DNA of 5,622 bases, from the NCBI GenBank assembly GCA_030038695.1, contig JASHSN010000303.1, forward strand, positions 1-5,622. Direction: 5' to 3'. Source of the DNA: Nitrososphaeraceae archaeon (GTDB taxonomy: Archaea > Thermoproteota > Nitrososphaeria > Nitrososphaerales > Nitrososphaeraceae). Position numbers and translations under genes: made by a program. Every line of letters starts with the position of its first letter. Within the stretch, counting starts at the first letter, position 1. The notes beneath the pieces were generated by a model. That model saw only the letters and a list, made by a program, of their open reading frames with translations, made no database searches and had not been told where the DNA came from. Shown in pieces: positions 1 through 5,149 of the stretch.

Positions 1-165
1 TAATTAATATTAAAGATTTAATCATTTTTTAAACCTTTTCTGCATTTTGCGCTAGTCACAACAAACAAATGATCTTTGCAAGCTAATTGTTCACAAATTT
101 GCTTTTTAGAGAGTTGAGATGGGTGTAGGAAAGTTAATTTTTGAGAAGGATATCAAAAAGATGAA

Positions 166-666
166 CTATAAGAGACCCGCCTCATGCAAATTATCAAGCA
201 ACGGGGTCAATTTTGTTACAACCTCGACTTCTCCCAATATAAGATCTGAATCTATTCCGAGAACTATTGATAACATGTTTCTATCTTCTCTTGCAGTATA
301 TACCCCAGTACCAATTATGGAGAATTGTTGATGATTATGGGTAATCCATTGCTTCCATAGCTTCGTTCTTTTCAAGTTGGTTTCAAGCGATTCGATAGTG
401 TAATCCAAGTCCAGTCCTTCCTGTATGTCTAGTAGATTGAGCTTTAGCATCGGAACCAAGAGATTTCCTCCAGATACGCTAGCTTTGGATTTATTTAGTT
501 TCTCTGTAAATACGTCATCAGGAACGCTCTCATTTTTATCATGCCTTTCCTCCATATCATCAGTATATTTCGGGAAGAAGTAACCCGCTAATTTTTTGTC
601 CCAATCATAAATCTTGTAAAGACTATTTAAATACTCAGCTTTCCATTTGGGTTTTTTCTTGCCCAT
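166..666 (-). CDS. Conserved-looking hypothetical protein, intact, about 166 aa
   Basis: I do not recognise the family. The frame is long for this AT-rich DNA and reads like a real soluble protein. It has a basic, aromatic N-terminus (MGKKKPKWKAEYLNSLYKIY), a charged middle with a DDMEERHDKNES stretch, an amphipathic helical part around LLDIQEGLDLDYTIESLE, and a hydrophobic C-terminal part around SIVLGIDSDLILGEVEVV. There is no signal peptide, membrane span or cysteine motif, so a cytoplasmic location is inferred. I chose the ATG at 666. An in-frame GTG at 681 would add five residues (MSWIN) and cannot be excluded. AT-rich TATA-like stretches lie upstream near 684-693 and 718-731; the farther one would give a leader of roughly 30 bases. 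The next intact gene upstream, on the same strand, starts at 1812, so this gene is probably transcribed alone. Confidence 0.8.
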   Translation of the reverse strand: MGKKKPKWKAEYLNSLYKIYDWDKKLAGYFFPKYTDDMEERHDKNESVPDDVFTEKLNKSKASVSGGNLLVPMLKLNLLDIQEGLDLDYTIESLETNLKRTKLWKQWITHNHQQFSIIGTGVYTAREDRNMLSIVLGIDSDLILGEVEVVTKLTPLLDNLHEAGLL

Positions 667-757
667 ATTTATCCACGACACGAATGTATAACAGTTCTAT
701 CTATGAATAGAGTGATATTAATCATTATATGGATTAGAATCAATGCACTAATCACGA

Positions 758-883
758 CTAATTTGGTGTTTCTAGAGTTACAGTGGTGCAAAATTCAGGT
801 CCTAATCCCGAAGGGACGTCTGAGTGAACACTGCCCTTATCCTTGCTTAGAGAACGTACCTGGGGGCAAGCAGAACAATAACT
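758..883 (-). pseudogene. Short degenerate coding-like frame (doubtful)
   Basis: A 42-codon stretch open on the minus strand has protein-like composition (SYCSACPQVRSL ... PSGLGPEFCTTVTLETPN, then TAG) but no start codon and a stop immediately upstream. The opposite strand is also open here (703-903, hydrophobic N-terminus and a cysteine-rich tail), so the coding strand cannot be settled by eye. The part around SGLGPEF is one of the two copies of the 22-bp repeat described separately. It may be a gene relic or chance. I assign no function. Confidence 0.2.
790..811. repeat. Copy 1 of a dispersed 22-bp motif with adjacent hairpin
   Basis: This 22-bp segment matches 2181-2202 at 19 of 22 positions in the same orientation, including an exact 12-mer AAAATTCAGGTC. 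It runs straight into a small perfect hairpin (TCCC 806-809, loop GAA, GGGA 813-816). The second copy also has a hairpin in this place, but with a different stem sequence. Confidence 0.4.
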
Positions 884-991
884 TCATATGCAATTCATGT
901 TGAGGATAGTGCAGTCTAAAAATTAGAATATTATCTTCTTACAAGATAGAGAAGAAATATGGGGGCAAGTTTTCTGTGCTTTTTTGAAGCT

Positions 992-1248
992 TTAGAGTAC
1001 CACCGTACCTTGCAACTGTAGTGACTCGGAATCAGTGTGCGAGGCGTTAATTCCGGAAGCCGCCAGTGGGACACAGCGTGACTCTTGGAACGTAAAACTC
1101 TGTACATTGATGACAGTATTGAAGTTCTTTGTTGCATTGTCGTCGACTGGTACGATGTGACCGCTACCTATAAGTACACTGCCAGATGTAATACAGCTGT
1201 TGTTAATATTACGAGTAATGTAGCATTGTAGTTCTTGATGCTTGTCAC
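992..1248 (-). pseudogene. Frameshifted gene for a small exported protein
   Basis: A GTG at 1248 opens a frame with a textbook export signal: MTSIKNYN followed by the hydrophobic run ATLLVILTTAVLHLA. It stops soon after. From about 1195 the sequence continues as an open, protein-like mature domain in a different frame (TSGSVLIGSGHIVPVDDNAT ... SFTFQESRCVPLAASG ... ESLQLQGTVVL, then TAA at 992-994). The span is 257 bases, one short of 86 codons, so a single lost base near 1185-1200 would explain the break. A TATA-like TTTACATAC (1277-1285) is centred about 33 bases before the GTG, as expected for an archaeal promoter with a very short leader. I do not recognise the mature domain. In frame there is no ATG, so this cannot be an intact gene with another start. 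A sequencing error is the alternative to true decay. Confidence 0.5.
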
Positions 1249-1276
1249 TTCTATAGTTGTTTACACGAGAAAGTAA

Positions 1277-1285
1277 GTATGTAAA
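1277..1285 (-). promoter_or_regulatory. TATA-like box of the broken exported-protein gene
   Basis: TTTACATAC on the minus strand, centred about 33 bases before the GTG at 1248. This predicts transcription starting about 7 bases before the start codon. Supported by spacing and sequence only. Confidence 0.35.
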
Positions 1286-1536
1286 TATGTGCTATACTCG
1301 ACATCAAGTGGCAAGAATATAGTAGTATTAATTAGAAAGATTATGGTAATAATGCCGAACAAGTATAGAACAGCTATTCAAATATTGTTTATTCACGCCG
1401 ATGACGCCAATGGAAGTCTACCTCTCGCTAGCCATGGTACCTGTATTCATATTTCATACGACCGACGATATCCATATTGCTCACGTTATATATTACTAAA
1501 TTATCGTTACAGGAACTTCAGTAGCAGTCAGATATA

Positions 1537-1812
1537 TCAGATATCATGTTCTTTCGCAAATCTGAATTCTAGCTCTAATCCTTCGCTCTCACTATAATTT
1601 GAGATGAATGATTCATTTGGCAAAATCGGAAAGCTTGAGAGTTCTGTATTTTGACAGCTAGGGCATCTACCTTCTGCGGGCAACATGAACTGAGTGAAGT
1701 ATGTTGCAGACCAATAGCATGTATCACATAGGATGAATATAGCTTTTTGCTTTTTGTTAGGATTATTCTGTTCCTTTCTGTCGGACCGGCTTAGTTCATT
1801 ACTACTGGTCAT
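1537..1812 (-). CDS. Small zinc-ribbon-type protein, 91 aa
   Basis: The protein has a hydrophilic, Asn/Lys-rich N-terminus (residues 1-23), then two CxxC knuckles, C29-D-T-C32 and C50-P-S-C53, 17 residues apart. That is the layout of a rubredoxin-like or zinc-ribbon fold binding one metal ion. A glutamate-rich tail follows (SESEGLELEF). Small two-knuckle proteins of this kind are frequent in ammonia-oxidising archaea; their roles are mostly unknown, and DNA, RNA or protein contacts are all possible. No signal peptide is seen, so it should be cytoplasmic. The ATG at 1812 is the only good start and has a TATA-like box 37 bases upstream. A doubtful same-strand frame ends 40 bases upstream. Confidence 0.8.
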   Translation of the reverse strand: MTSSNELSRSDRKEQNNPNKKQKAIFILCDTCYWSATYFTQFMLPAEGRCPSCQNTELSSFPILPNESFISNYSESEGLELEFRFAKEHDI

Positions 1813-1844
1813 TAAGTTCGAAATGTGTTGTGTAGTTGTGCTAA

Positions 1845-1853
1845 CATATTAAT
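1845..1853 (-). promoter_or_regulatory. TATA-like box before the zinc-ribbon gene
   Basis: ATTAATATG on the minus strand is centred about 37 bases before the ATG at 1812, predicting a leader of about 10 bases. It touches the stop codon of the frame 1853-2059, which suggests the zinc-ribbon gene has its own promoter rather than depending on read-through. Confidence 0.4.
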
Positions 1854-2059
1854 CATTCCAATGACAATTCGACAAGTAACGCCTCTTGATTGTATAGAAA
1901 TTTGACTTCAGCTTGTAATCTTCTGATGTAGTTATACGAATTTTTTATCGACTTCCCTGAAGATATGTAAATTCTGCCTAATTTTATAAGAAATGATGAA
2001 TGAGCCTCTACAGTTATAGAATGATTGAAACGATCCACTACCCGGTCATCGGACACCAA
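1853..2059 (-). CDS. Doubtful small hypothetical protein, about 68 aa
   Basis: The frame has protein-like composition, with an amphipathic C-terminal half (IKNSYNYIRRLQAEVKFLYN, then QEALLVELSLE) that could form a helix. It has no ATG: only TTG (2059) or the adjacent GTG (2056) can serve as start, and I see no ribosome binding site or clear TATA box. The frame stays open about 12 codons further upstream to a TGA. It may be a real gene with a weak start, the tail of a decayed longer gene, or chance. It lies 40 bases upstream of the zinc-ribbon gene on the same strand. No family recognised. Confidence 0.3.
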   Translation of the reverse strand: MVSDDRVVDRFNHSITVEAHSSFLIKLGRIYISSGKSIKNSYNYIRRLQAEVKFLYNQEALLVELSLE

Positions 2060-2180
2060 GTTGTCAGAATTAATCGCAGTCCTATCAATATTTCAGTATC
2101 ATGAGATTCATAAAGCTGTTGAATCAATTTAAAGCCATTTTTGGATAACTTCAAAATCTACTGCGTTGATTTTGCCACAT

Positions 2181-2202
2181 AAAATTCAGGTCACAAGCCC
2201 GA
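2181..2202. repeat. Copy 2 of the dispersed 22-bp motif with adjacent hairpin
   Basis: Matches 790-811 at 19 of 22 positions, same orientation. It is followed by a hairpin with stem AAGCC (2195-2199) / GGCTT (2208-2212), in the same relative place as the hairpin of copy 1 but with different bases. Confidence 0.4.
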
Positions 2203-2295
2203 TCGAAGGCTTTTCGCTTGGGAGCAACTAATATTGCCCTGTAGTCATCTTCACAGAATCTAAGCTTAGAGCTCAAAATCAGGACGTTGGCAATT

Positions 2296-2593
2296 TAGAT
2301 TGATGATCAGTTAAAGGATGACGAGTTAGTACTCCCTGAAGACCAGCGGATTTTATACCTCATTTTACTAACAATTCATTCACCTTACCTGGGAGGATCA
2401 TCCATTGTCTCTTTAGATAAGTCTACTACAACTGGTCCATTCTGACCCGTCTTAACGTTTTGTATGTTAGCTCCGATTTAACCATTGACAGTTGAAATTT
2501 GGTAACACCTGTGGCAGCTGGTACAATTAACTAACTAACGTTGATATCACAAACAGATTACAGATTAGATTTCCTGAAACTTTTAGAAGCCAT
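2296..2593 (-). pseudogene. Decayed CHRD-domain protein gene
   Basis: Pieces of a CHRD domain (the chordin-type domain found in many exported archaeal and bacterial proteins) are readable in order on the minus strand. First comes VPAAATGVTKFQLS and SELTYK (2524-2459). Then NVKTGQNGPVVVDLSKET (2459-2406) appears in a second frame; this matches the hallmark 'HNGKxGxNGPVVVDL' strand. Finally PGKVNELLVK, stop, GIKSAGLQGVLTRHPLTD (2392-2306) is back in the first frame, matching the usual 'GKVNGxLVKGxITSADLQG' tail. The two frameshifts compensate each other. Stops also interrupt the first frame at the N-terminal side and near 2360. The 'ITGAHIH' segment normally between ELTYK and GKTGQNG is missing, so about 15-20 residues were probably deleted. 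An ATG at 2593 is in the first frame and correctly placed after a TATA-like box, but no signal peptide remains. Family assignment is firm from the motif order; the exact ends are not. Confidence 0.7.
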
Positions 2594-2614
2594 GATCTAG
2601 AGTAAAGGTCTAAA

Positions 2615-2625
2615 ATGTATAATTA
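2615..2625. promoter_or_regulatory. Two-sided TATA-like element between divergent genes
   Basis: ATGTATAATTA reads as a plausible TATA box on both strands (TAATTATACAT on the minus strand). Its centre is about 29 bases before the ATG at 2649 (+) and about 27 bases before the ATG at 2593 (-). Both distances fit leaderless archaeal transcripts. Only the plus-strand gene is intact. Confidence 0.45.
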
Positions 2626-2648
2626 CTTATTGAACTTTAAGTATAAGG

Positions 2649-2909
2649 ATGACAATATTCTCAATTTCAATGAGTACACAGCGAACCCTGTGCATCATTG
2701 GTGTCGTCTCAGCTATGGCAGTTGTGTTGACAAGCACAATTGTGACACCAGCATTCGCAATAAAAAATTTCTTCAATTGCATGACTGACAGGGCTAACGA
2801 ACATGGGAAGCTGACCCTTGACGACGTGCATACGTGTTTACACAAGGAATATGGTGTATATCGCAATATTCCGTATGACGTTTTTACCGGTGGCAGCGGT
2901 ACGTACTGA
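2649..2909 (+). CDS. Small secreted protein with signal peptide, 86 aa
   Basis: The N-terminus is a clear export signal: polar start, hydrophobic run LCIIGVVSAMAVVLTSTIV (residues 14-32) and an AFA cleavage site at 35-37. The predicted mature protein is only about 49 residues: it starts IKNFFNCMTDRANEHGK, continues LTLDDVHTCLHKEYGVY and ends GGSGTY. It has two cysteines (C44, C63) that could form a disulfide outside the cell. Small exported proteins of the form 'NCxTxxAN...LTxxxVxxC' are known to me from ammonia-oxidising archaea, without a defined function. ATG 2649 fits a leaderless start about 29 bases after the TATA-like element; ATG 2670 (MSTQRTLC) is the alternative and gives a more typical signal-peptide length. 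A T-rich tract follows downstream. Confidence 0.8.
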   Translation: MTIFSISMSTQRTLCIIGVVSAMAVVLTSTIVTPAFAIKNFFNCMTDRANEHGKLTLDDVHTCLHKEYGVYRNIPYDVFTGGSGTY

Positions 2910-2940
2910 TGGGAGAATTGCTTGGTTGCAATATACAAAA

Positions 2941-3114
2941 ATGAGCAGCGCGGTAGCTAGGATGATTTCTGGTAGACTCGAATCAGAGACAAAATCATTA
3001 GCCCAAAGATATAGTCAAGGCAATGCAGAGATCATTTTCAACTATTTTCTACGGAACACAAGATATACATTTTCTTTCCTTTTCGAACATTTATTCTTTC
3101 TACCAATCCAGTAG
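2941..3114 (+). CDS. Doubtful small frame after the secreted-protein gene
   Basis: The first 36 codons read like a charged soluble protein (MSSAVARMISGRLESETK, then SLAQRYSQGNAEIIFNYF). The rest is low-complexity, phenylalanine-rich sequence over a T-rich tract (SFLFEHLFFLPIQ), which is more likely a terminator than coding. The frame also extends upstream across the end of the secreted-protein gene. No ribosome binding site is seen. It may be a relic of the C-terminal part of another gene, or chance. No family recognised. Confidence 0.2.
   Translation: MSSAVARMISGRLESETKSLAQRYSQGNAEIIFNYFLRNTRYTFSFLFEHLFFLPIQ
3066..3101 (+). terminator. T-rich tract, possible archaeal terminator
   Basis: Several pyrimidine/T runs (TTTTC, TTTCC, TTTTC, TTTATTCTTTC) lie on the plus strand downstream of the secreted-protein gene, just before the convergent hydrolase gene ends. 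Archaeal termination commonly uses such T-rich stretches without a hairpin. Confidence 0.35.
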
Positions 3115-3135
3115 CTTACCTGTAAACCACTCACT

Positions 3136-3966
3136 TTATGAACCACGGGCTAACCATGATATTATTAAGTTATCTAGAGGTGGATTTAACGAGGAATCTG
3201 AAAACATATCGGTACCATGACTATTACTATCTTGATAGACCATTAAGTGGTTGCCGCAATTTACGATATTGCAAAGTGTTTGAGGATCGTTGCCCGCAAT
3301 CGGATCTCTTCCGGCTGTGGCAATATAAATCGGATTAGTGTATTGCTTAATAGAATCTGAGGTCGTGACACCCCTATAATCCAGACCTGGTGATAGAAGC
3401 ACAACTTCATTTATTGAAGGATCTGAGGCTGCATACTTCAGTCCTATGTTTGCTCCGATACTTGCACCTACTATGGCAATATTGTTAGGAAGGATGTTTT
3501 TTTGTGTCACAAGAAAATCCTTCGCAGCTTTTACGTCCAAGACCATTTTGTTGAAATCGGCAGAGGTAAATGATTGAAATGATATGGTTTTTCCTTCCTT
3601 ATTAATACTCTCACCATGACCTCTGAGATCTATTGTTAACACAGCGAAACCATTACTTCTGTTACTTAAGGTGGACGCAAAAGTATCCCAATCATCTCTA
3701 TTTCGACCAAGCATATGTAGCAGAATAACTGCCTTCGGACTTGTTTGATGCGATGAAGAAAGAGAGTAATATGTACCGACAATCAAAACTCCATCGTCTG
3801 TAAGAAACGAGACCTTTTGTCCAGCGGTCTCTCCGGCGTTGCTAGCCTGCAATTGTGCGTGACCGATACCGGTTAAACACACAAGGGTACCGATGTTTGC
3901 CGTGATTACAATAAAGATGAATATCAGTACTATCTGAACCATACATTCTATCCATTTTGATCTCAT
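3136..3966 (-). CDS. Exported or membrane-anchored alpha/beta hydrolase, 276 aa
   Basis: An intact serine hydrolase of the alpha/beta fold (dienelactone hydrolase / Hydrolase_4-like). Residues about 9-30 are a hydrophobic segment (IVLIFIFIVITANIGTLVCL) followed by GIGHAQ, so the enzyme is either cleaved and released or anchored, with its catalytic domain outside. Core landmarks appear in order. LLHMLGRNRDDW (82-93) is the strand and oxyanion-loop region, with HM in place of the commoner HG. DLRGHGES is at 113-120. The nucleophile elbow G-A-S-I-G at 167-171 has Ser169 as nucleophile. GRDPIAG (219-225) offers Asp221 as the acid. SHGTDM (249-254) offers His250. Length is normal for the family. 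The substrate cannot be read from sequence; an ester or a small amide is likely. Start is the ATG at 3966. A weak TATA-like GATTATGC is about 32 bases upstream. It converges with the plus-strand gene at 2649-2909 and seems to stand alone. Confidence 0.92.
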   Translation of the reverse strand: MRSKWIECMVQIVLIFIFIVITANIGTLVCLTGIGHAQLQASNAGETAGQKVSFLTDDGVLIVGTYYSLSSSHQTSPKAVILLHMLGRNRDDWDTFASTLSNRSNGFAVLTIDLRGHGESINKEGKTISFQSFTSADFNKMVLDVKAAKDFLVTQKNILPNNIAIVGASIGANIGLKYAASDPSINEVVLLSPGLDYRGVTTSDSIKQYTNPIYIATAGRDPIAGNDPQTLCNIVNCGNHLMVYQDSNSHGTDMFSDSSLNPPLDNLIISWLARGS

Positions 3967-4016
3967 ATAAGGAGTGCTACATGAATTGTTGCATAATCAA
4001 CCGAAGAGTAGTTGTC

Positions 4017-4160
4017 TTAAGCCTTCATTAGGATCTTGGTCTCTTTCTCCCGATCTATATATCGTTCACCGCCAAGATCGACTATAACTTTTCTATGGAT
4101 CCTGTGAATGCTGCGCCATCTCACCCTTAAAGACCATCCGCTTGAAAGCGTGCTATAACT
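4017..4160 (-). pseudogene. Degenerate coding-like fragment upstream of the hydrolase
   Basis: A 47-codon minus-strand frame ends in a convincing protein-like tail (KVIVDLGGERYIDREK, then ETKILMKA and TAA at 4017-4019). It has no usable start codon and a TGA directly upstream. It lies 50 bases upstream of the hydrolase gene on the same strand. It could be the last piece of a decayed gene. I do not recognise the family, and chance remains possible. Confidence 0.25.
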
Positions 4161-4185
4161 TCATAGACATAAATCATTTTTGACA

Positions 4186-4292
4186 AACCCCAGGTACACC
4201 AGATAGTCCTGGCCGTTGCATCGCGCCTAGCTGTGGTTAGCATATGTAAACGGCCAATCGCAGGCGGCCAAAGCTAAATCCTACTTTTTTTT
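4186..4292 (+). ncRNA. Possible small structured RNA ending in T8
   Basis: This stretch is visibly richer in G+C than its surroundings and has no reading frame. It contains a strong stem: 4211-4221 (GGCCGTTGCAT) pairs with 4244-4255 (ATGTAAACGGCC), 11 pairs including one G-U and one bulged A, around a 22-base loop. A smaller competing stem is CCAGG (4190-4194) with CCTGG (4208-4212). The plus strand ends in eight T's (4285-4292), a plausible archaeal terminator. A TATA-like ACATAAATC at about 4167-4175 would give a start near 4195-4200. It does not match tRNA, 5S, RNase P or SRP RNA that I can recognise. Confidence 0.25.
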
Positions 4293-4406
4293 ATTTTCCG
4301 CAGGCACATCGTATTGATATATGAGTCCTTTTGTAATGACGGCGCTACCTGCAGCCTGACTGGCGTGTTTCCAAGATCACAACATTTTGTCGGAGCTCAG
4401 GTTCAC

Positions 4407-4652
4407 TCATCTTAACTTCGACACCCTTGCAATCTTCTCACCTTTTTCAGTAACAATAGCCCATTTGAGAATGCCATCGTGGTTTAATCCAAGTTCTTCA
4501 ACCACGTTTTGTGGAATCGTGGTCCTGATAGACTTGGTATTCTTCTTTCCGAGAGAAAAATGGGATATTTCAAATTCTTTTGTTACGACCTTATAGGCAT
4601 TAACCACAAGGCCATTCACAAAGCGCCTAATATGAATTAACCACAAGGCCAT
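4407..4652 (-). CDS. AbrB/SpoVT-type DNA-binding protein, 70-81 aa
   Basis: The C-terminal 45 residues are a SpoVT-AbrB (swapped-hairpin) domain: KSIRTTIPQNVVEELGL (residues 40-56) followed by HDGILKWAIVTEKGEK and IARVSKLR. The pattern 'K-R-TTIPxxVVEELGL...G..LxWxI' is typical. Such proteins are dimeric DNA binders, used as antitoxins or as transition-state-type regulators. Here no toxin gene (PIN, MazF) is adjacent, so a stand-alone regulator is more likely. Many similar short proteins occur in ammonia-oxidising archaea. The start is uncertain: ATG 4652 gives 81 aa, whereas GTG 4619 gives a 70-aa protein starting MNGLVVNAYKVVTKEFE. The extra 11 residues come from a duplicated 5' end (see repeat), so the GTG may be the functional start. 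A weak ATACAAAT box at 4673-4680 would place transcription near 4650, which also favours the GTG. Confidence 0.78.
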   Translation of the reverse strand: MALWLIHIRRFVNGLVVNAYKVVTKEFEISHFSLGKKNTKSIRTTIPQNVVEELGLNHDGILKWAIVTEKGEKIARVSKLR

Positions 4653-4655
4653 TCA
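4599..4655. repeat. 37-bp-period tandem duplication at the AbrB gene start
   Basis: A 20-bp sequence ATTAACCACAAGGCCATTCA occurs exactly at 4599-4618 and again at 4636-4655. Similarity continues weakly for about 10 bases beyond on one side. On the coding (minus) strand the distal copy reads ATG then NGLVVNSY and a stop; the proximal copy reads GTG then NGLVVNAYKVV in the gene's own frame. Because 37 is not a multiple of three, the old ATG was moved out of frame and now begins an 9-codon frame that ends before the gene. Confidence 0.75.
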
Positions 4656-4686
4656 TCTATAGAAGAATTAGGATTTGTATCTGTGA

Positions 4687-5124
4687 TTTTCAGGATATGT
4701 TCTGGATACCAACACTCTGAATAAATTAGACATCTGTACCACAAGTAAGAACGATCAAGATAAAATTATTGTTGTTGTGCGTCTATACACCTAGATATGT
4801 ACCACGCGTCAGGGTGTAAATGGCGGTTCGGGTAACGGTGCAGCCGAAGGAAACTGCATTTGTGGTCCCAGATGGTTGTGTAACAGGCGGTAATGGTGGA
4901 CATGGTGGACAAGTGGAAGTGGTAGCGGCCCGTTTTTTCCTGGCCAAAGTGCTAACGGGGGAATTGGCGGAACCGACGGTAACGGGGGAATAGGCGATAA
5001 CGGGGGAATGGGCGGGCCCAAGGCAGGTACTATTCAGGTTGGCGGAAACGGCGGTAACGGCGAACCAGCCAATACCCTAGGTACAGATGGCTTTTGCAGT
5101 CTTGTTATTGGCTTCAGTACTTAG
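4687..5124 (+). pseudogene. Decayed glycine-rich (GGNGG) protein gene
   Basis: The plus strand encodes glycine/asparagine-rich protein resembling the low-complexity exported proteins of ammonia-oxidising archaea (superficially like PGRS repeats). Clear pieces, in order: GVNGGSGNGAAEGNC (from 4813), then in a second frame DGCVTGGNGGHGGQ (4871-4912), then back in the first frame SGSGSGPFFPGQ, NGGIGGTDGNGGIG, DNGGMGGPKAG, GGNGGNGEPANT and a C-terminal GFCSLVIGFST before TAG 5122-5124. The two frameshifts (near 4867 and 4911) cancel out. Upstream, the first frame is also open and protein-like from 4687 (VLDTNTLNKLDICTTSKND), but it is cut by TAG at 4792-4794 and has no ATG or signal peptide. The gene is therefore headless and broken. 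A proline-rich frame on the other strand is its mirror image. Confidence 0.6.
4954..5015 (+). repeat. Three short in-frame glycine-coding repeats
   Basis: AACGGGGGAATTGGCGG (4954-4970), AACGGGGGAATAGGCGA (4981-4997) and AACGGGGGAATGGGCGG (4999-5015) differ by two or three bases. Spacings are 27 and 18 bases, both multiples of nine, and each unit encodes NGG(I/M)G. They are part of the glycine-rich relic and probably arose by slippage. Confidence 0.7.
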
Positions 5125-5149
5125 AACCTAATTTTGTTGGTAGAAACTA

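Noticed and set aside
119..331. Plus-strand frame starting MGVGKLIFEKDIKK
   Set aside because: Most of it lies antisense over the end of the intact 166-666 gene; only about 16 codons are outside, with no promoter or ribosome binding site.
703..903. 66-codon plus-strand frame with a cysteine-rich tail (CPYPC ... ICNSC)
   Set aside because: The cysteine pattern is suggestive of a metal site, but the first half is an improbable mixture, and the opposite strand reads at least as well; not enough to call a gene.
860..969. TGGGGGCAAG occurring twice (861-870 and 960-969)
   Set aside because: A 10-bp match with no extension; expected by chance in a window of this size.
931..1137. 68-codon minus-strand frame
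   Set aside because: It overlaps the mature domain of the broken exported gene in another frame and has basic, non-protein-like composition.
1289..1597. 102-codon plus-strand frame
   Set aside because: Low-complexity composition rich in Tyr, Ser, Ile and Arg; it overlaps the end of the zinc-ribbon gene antisense and shows no domain or start signal.
2627..2938. 103-codon minus-strand frame
   Set aside because: Antisense over nearly the whole secreted-protein gene, which has a signal peptide and a promoter.
4222..4246. tRNA D-arm-like sequence (TAGCTGTGGTTAGC)
   Set aside because: No matching acceptor stem, anticodon arm or T-loop follows within tRNA distance.
4809..5021. Proline-rich minus-strand frame (PPIPPLSPIPPL)
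   Set aside because: It is the mirror image of the glycine-rich plus-strand coding pattern; the GGN/NGG codon periodicity and the repeats make sense only on the plus strand.
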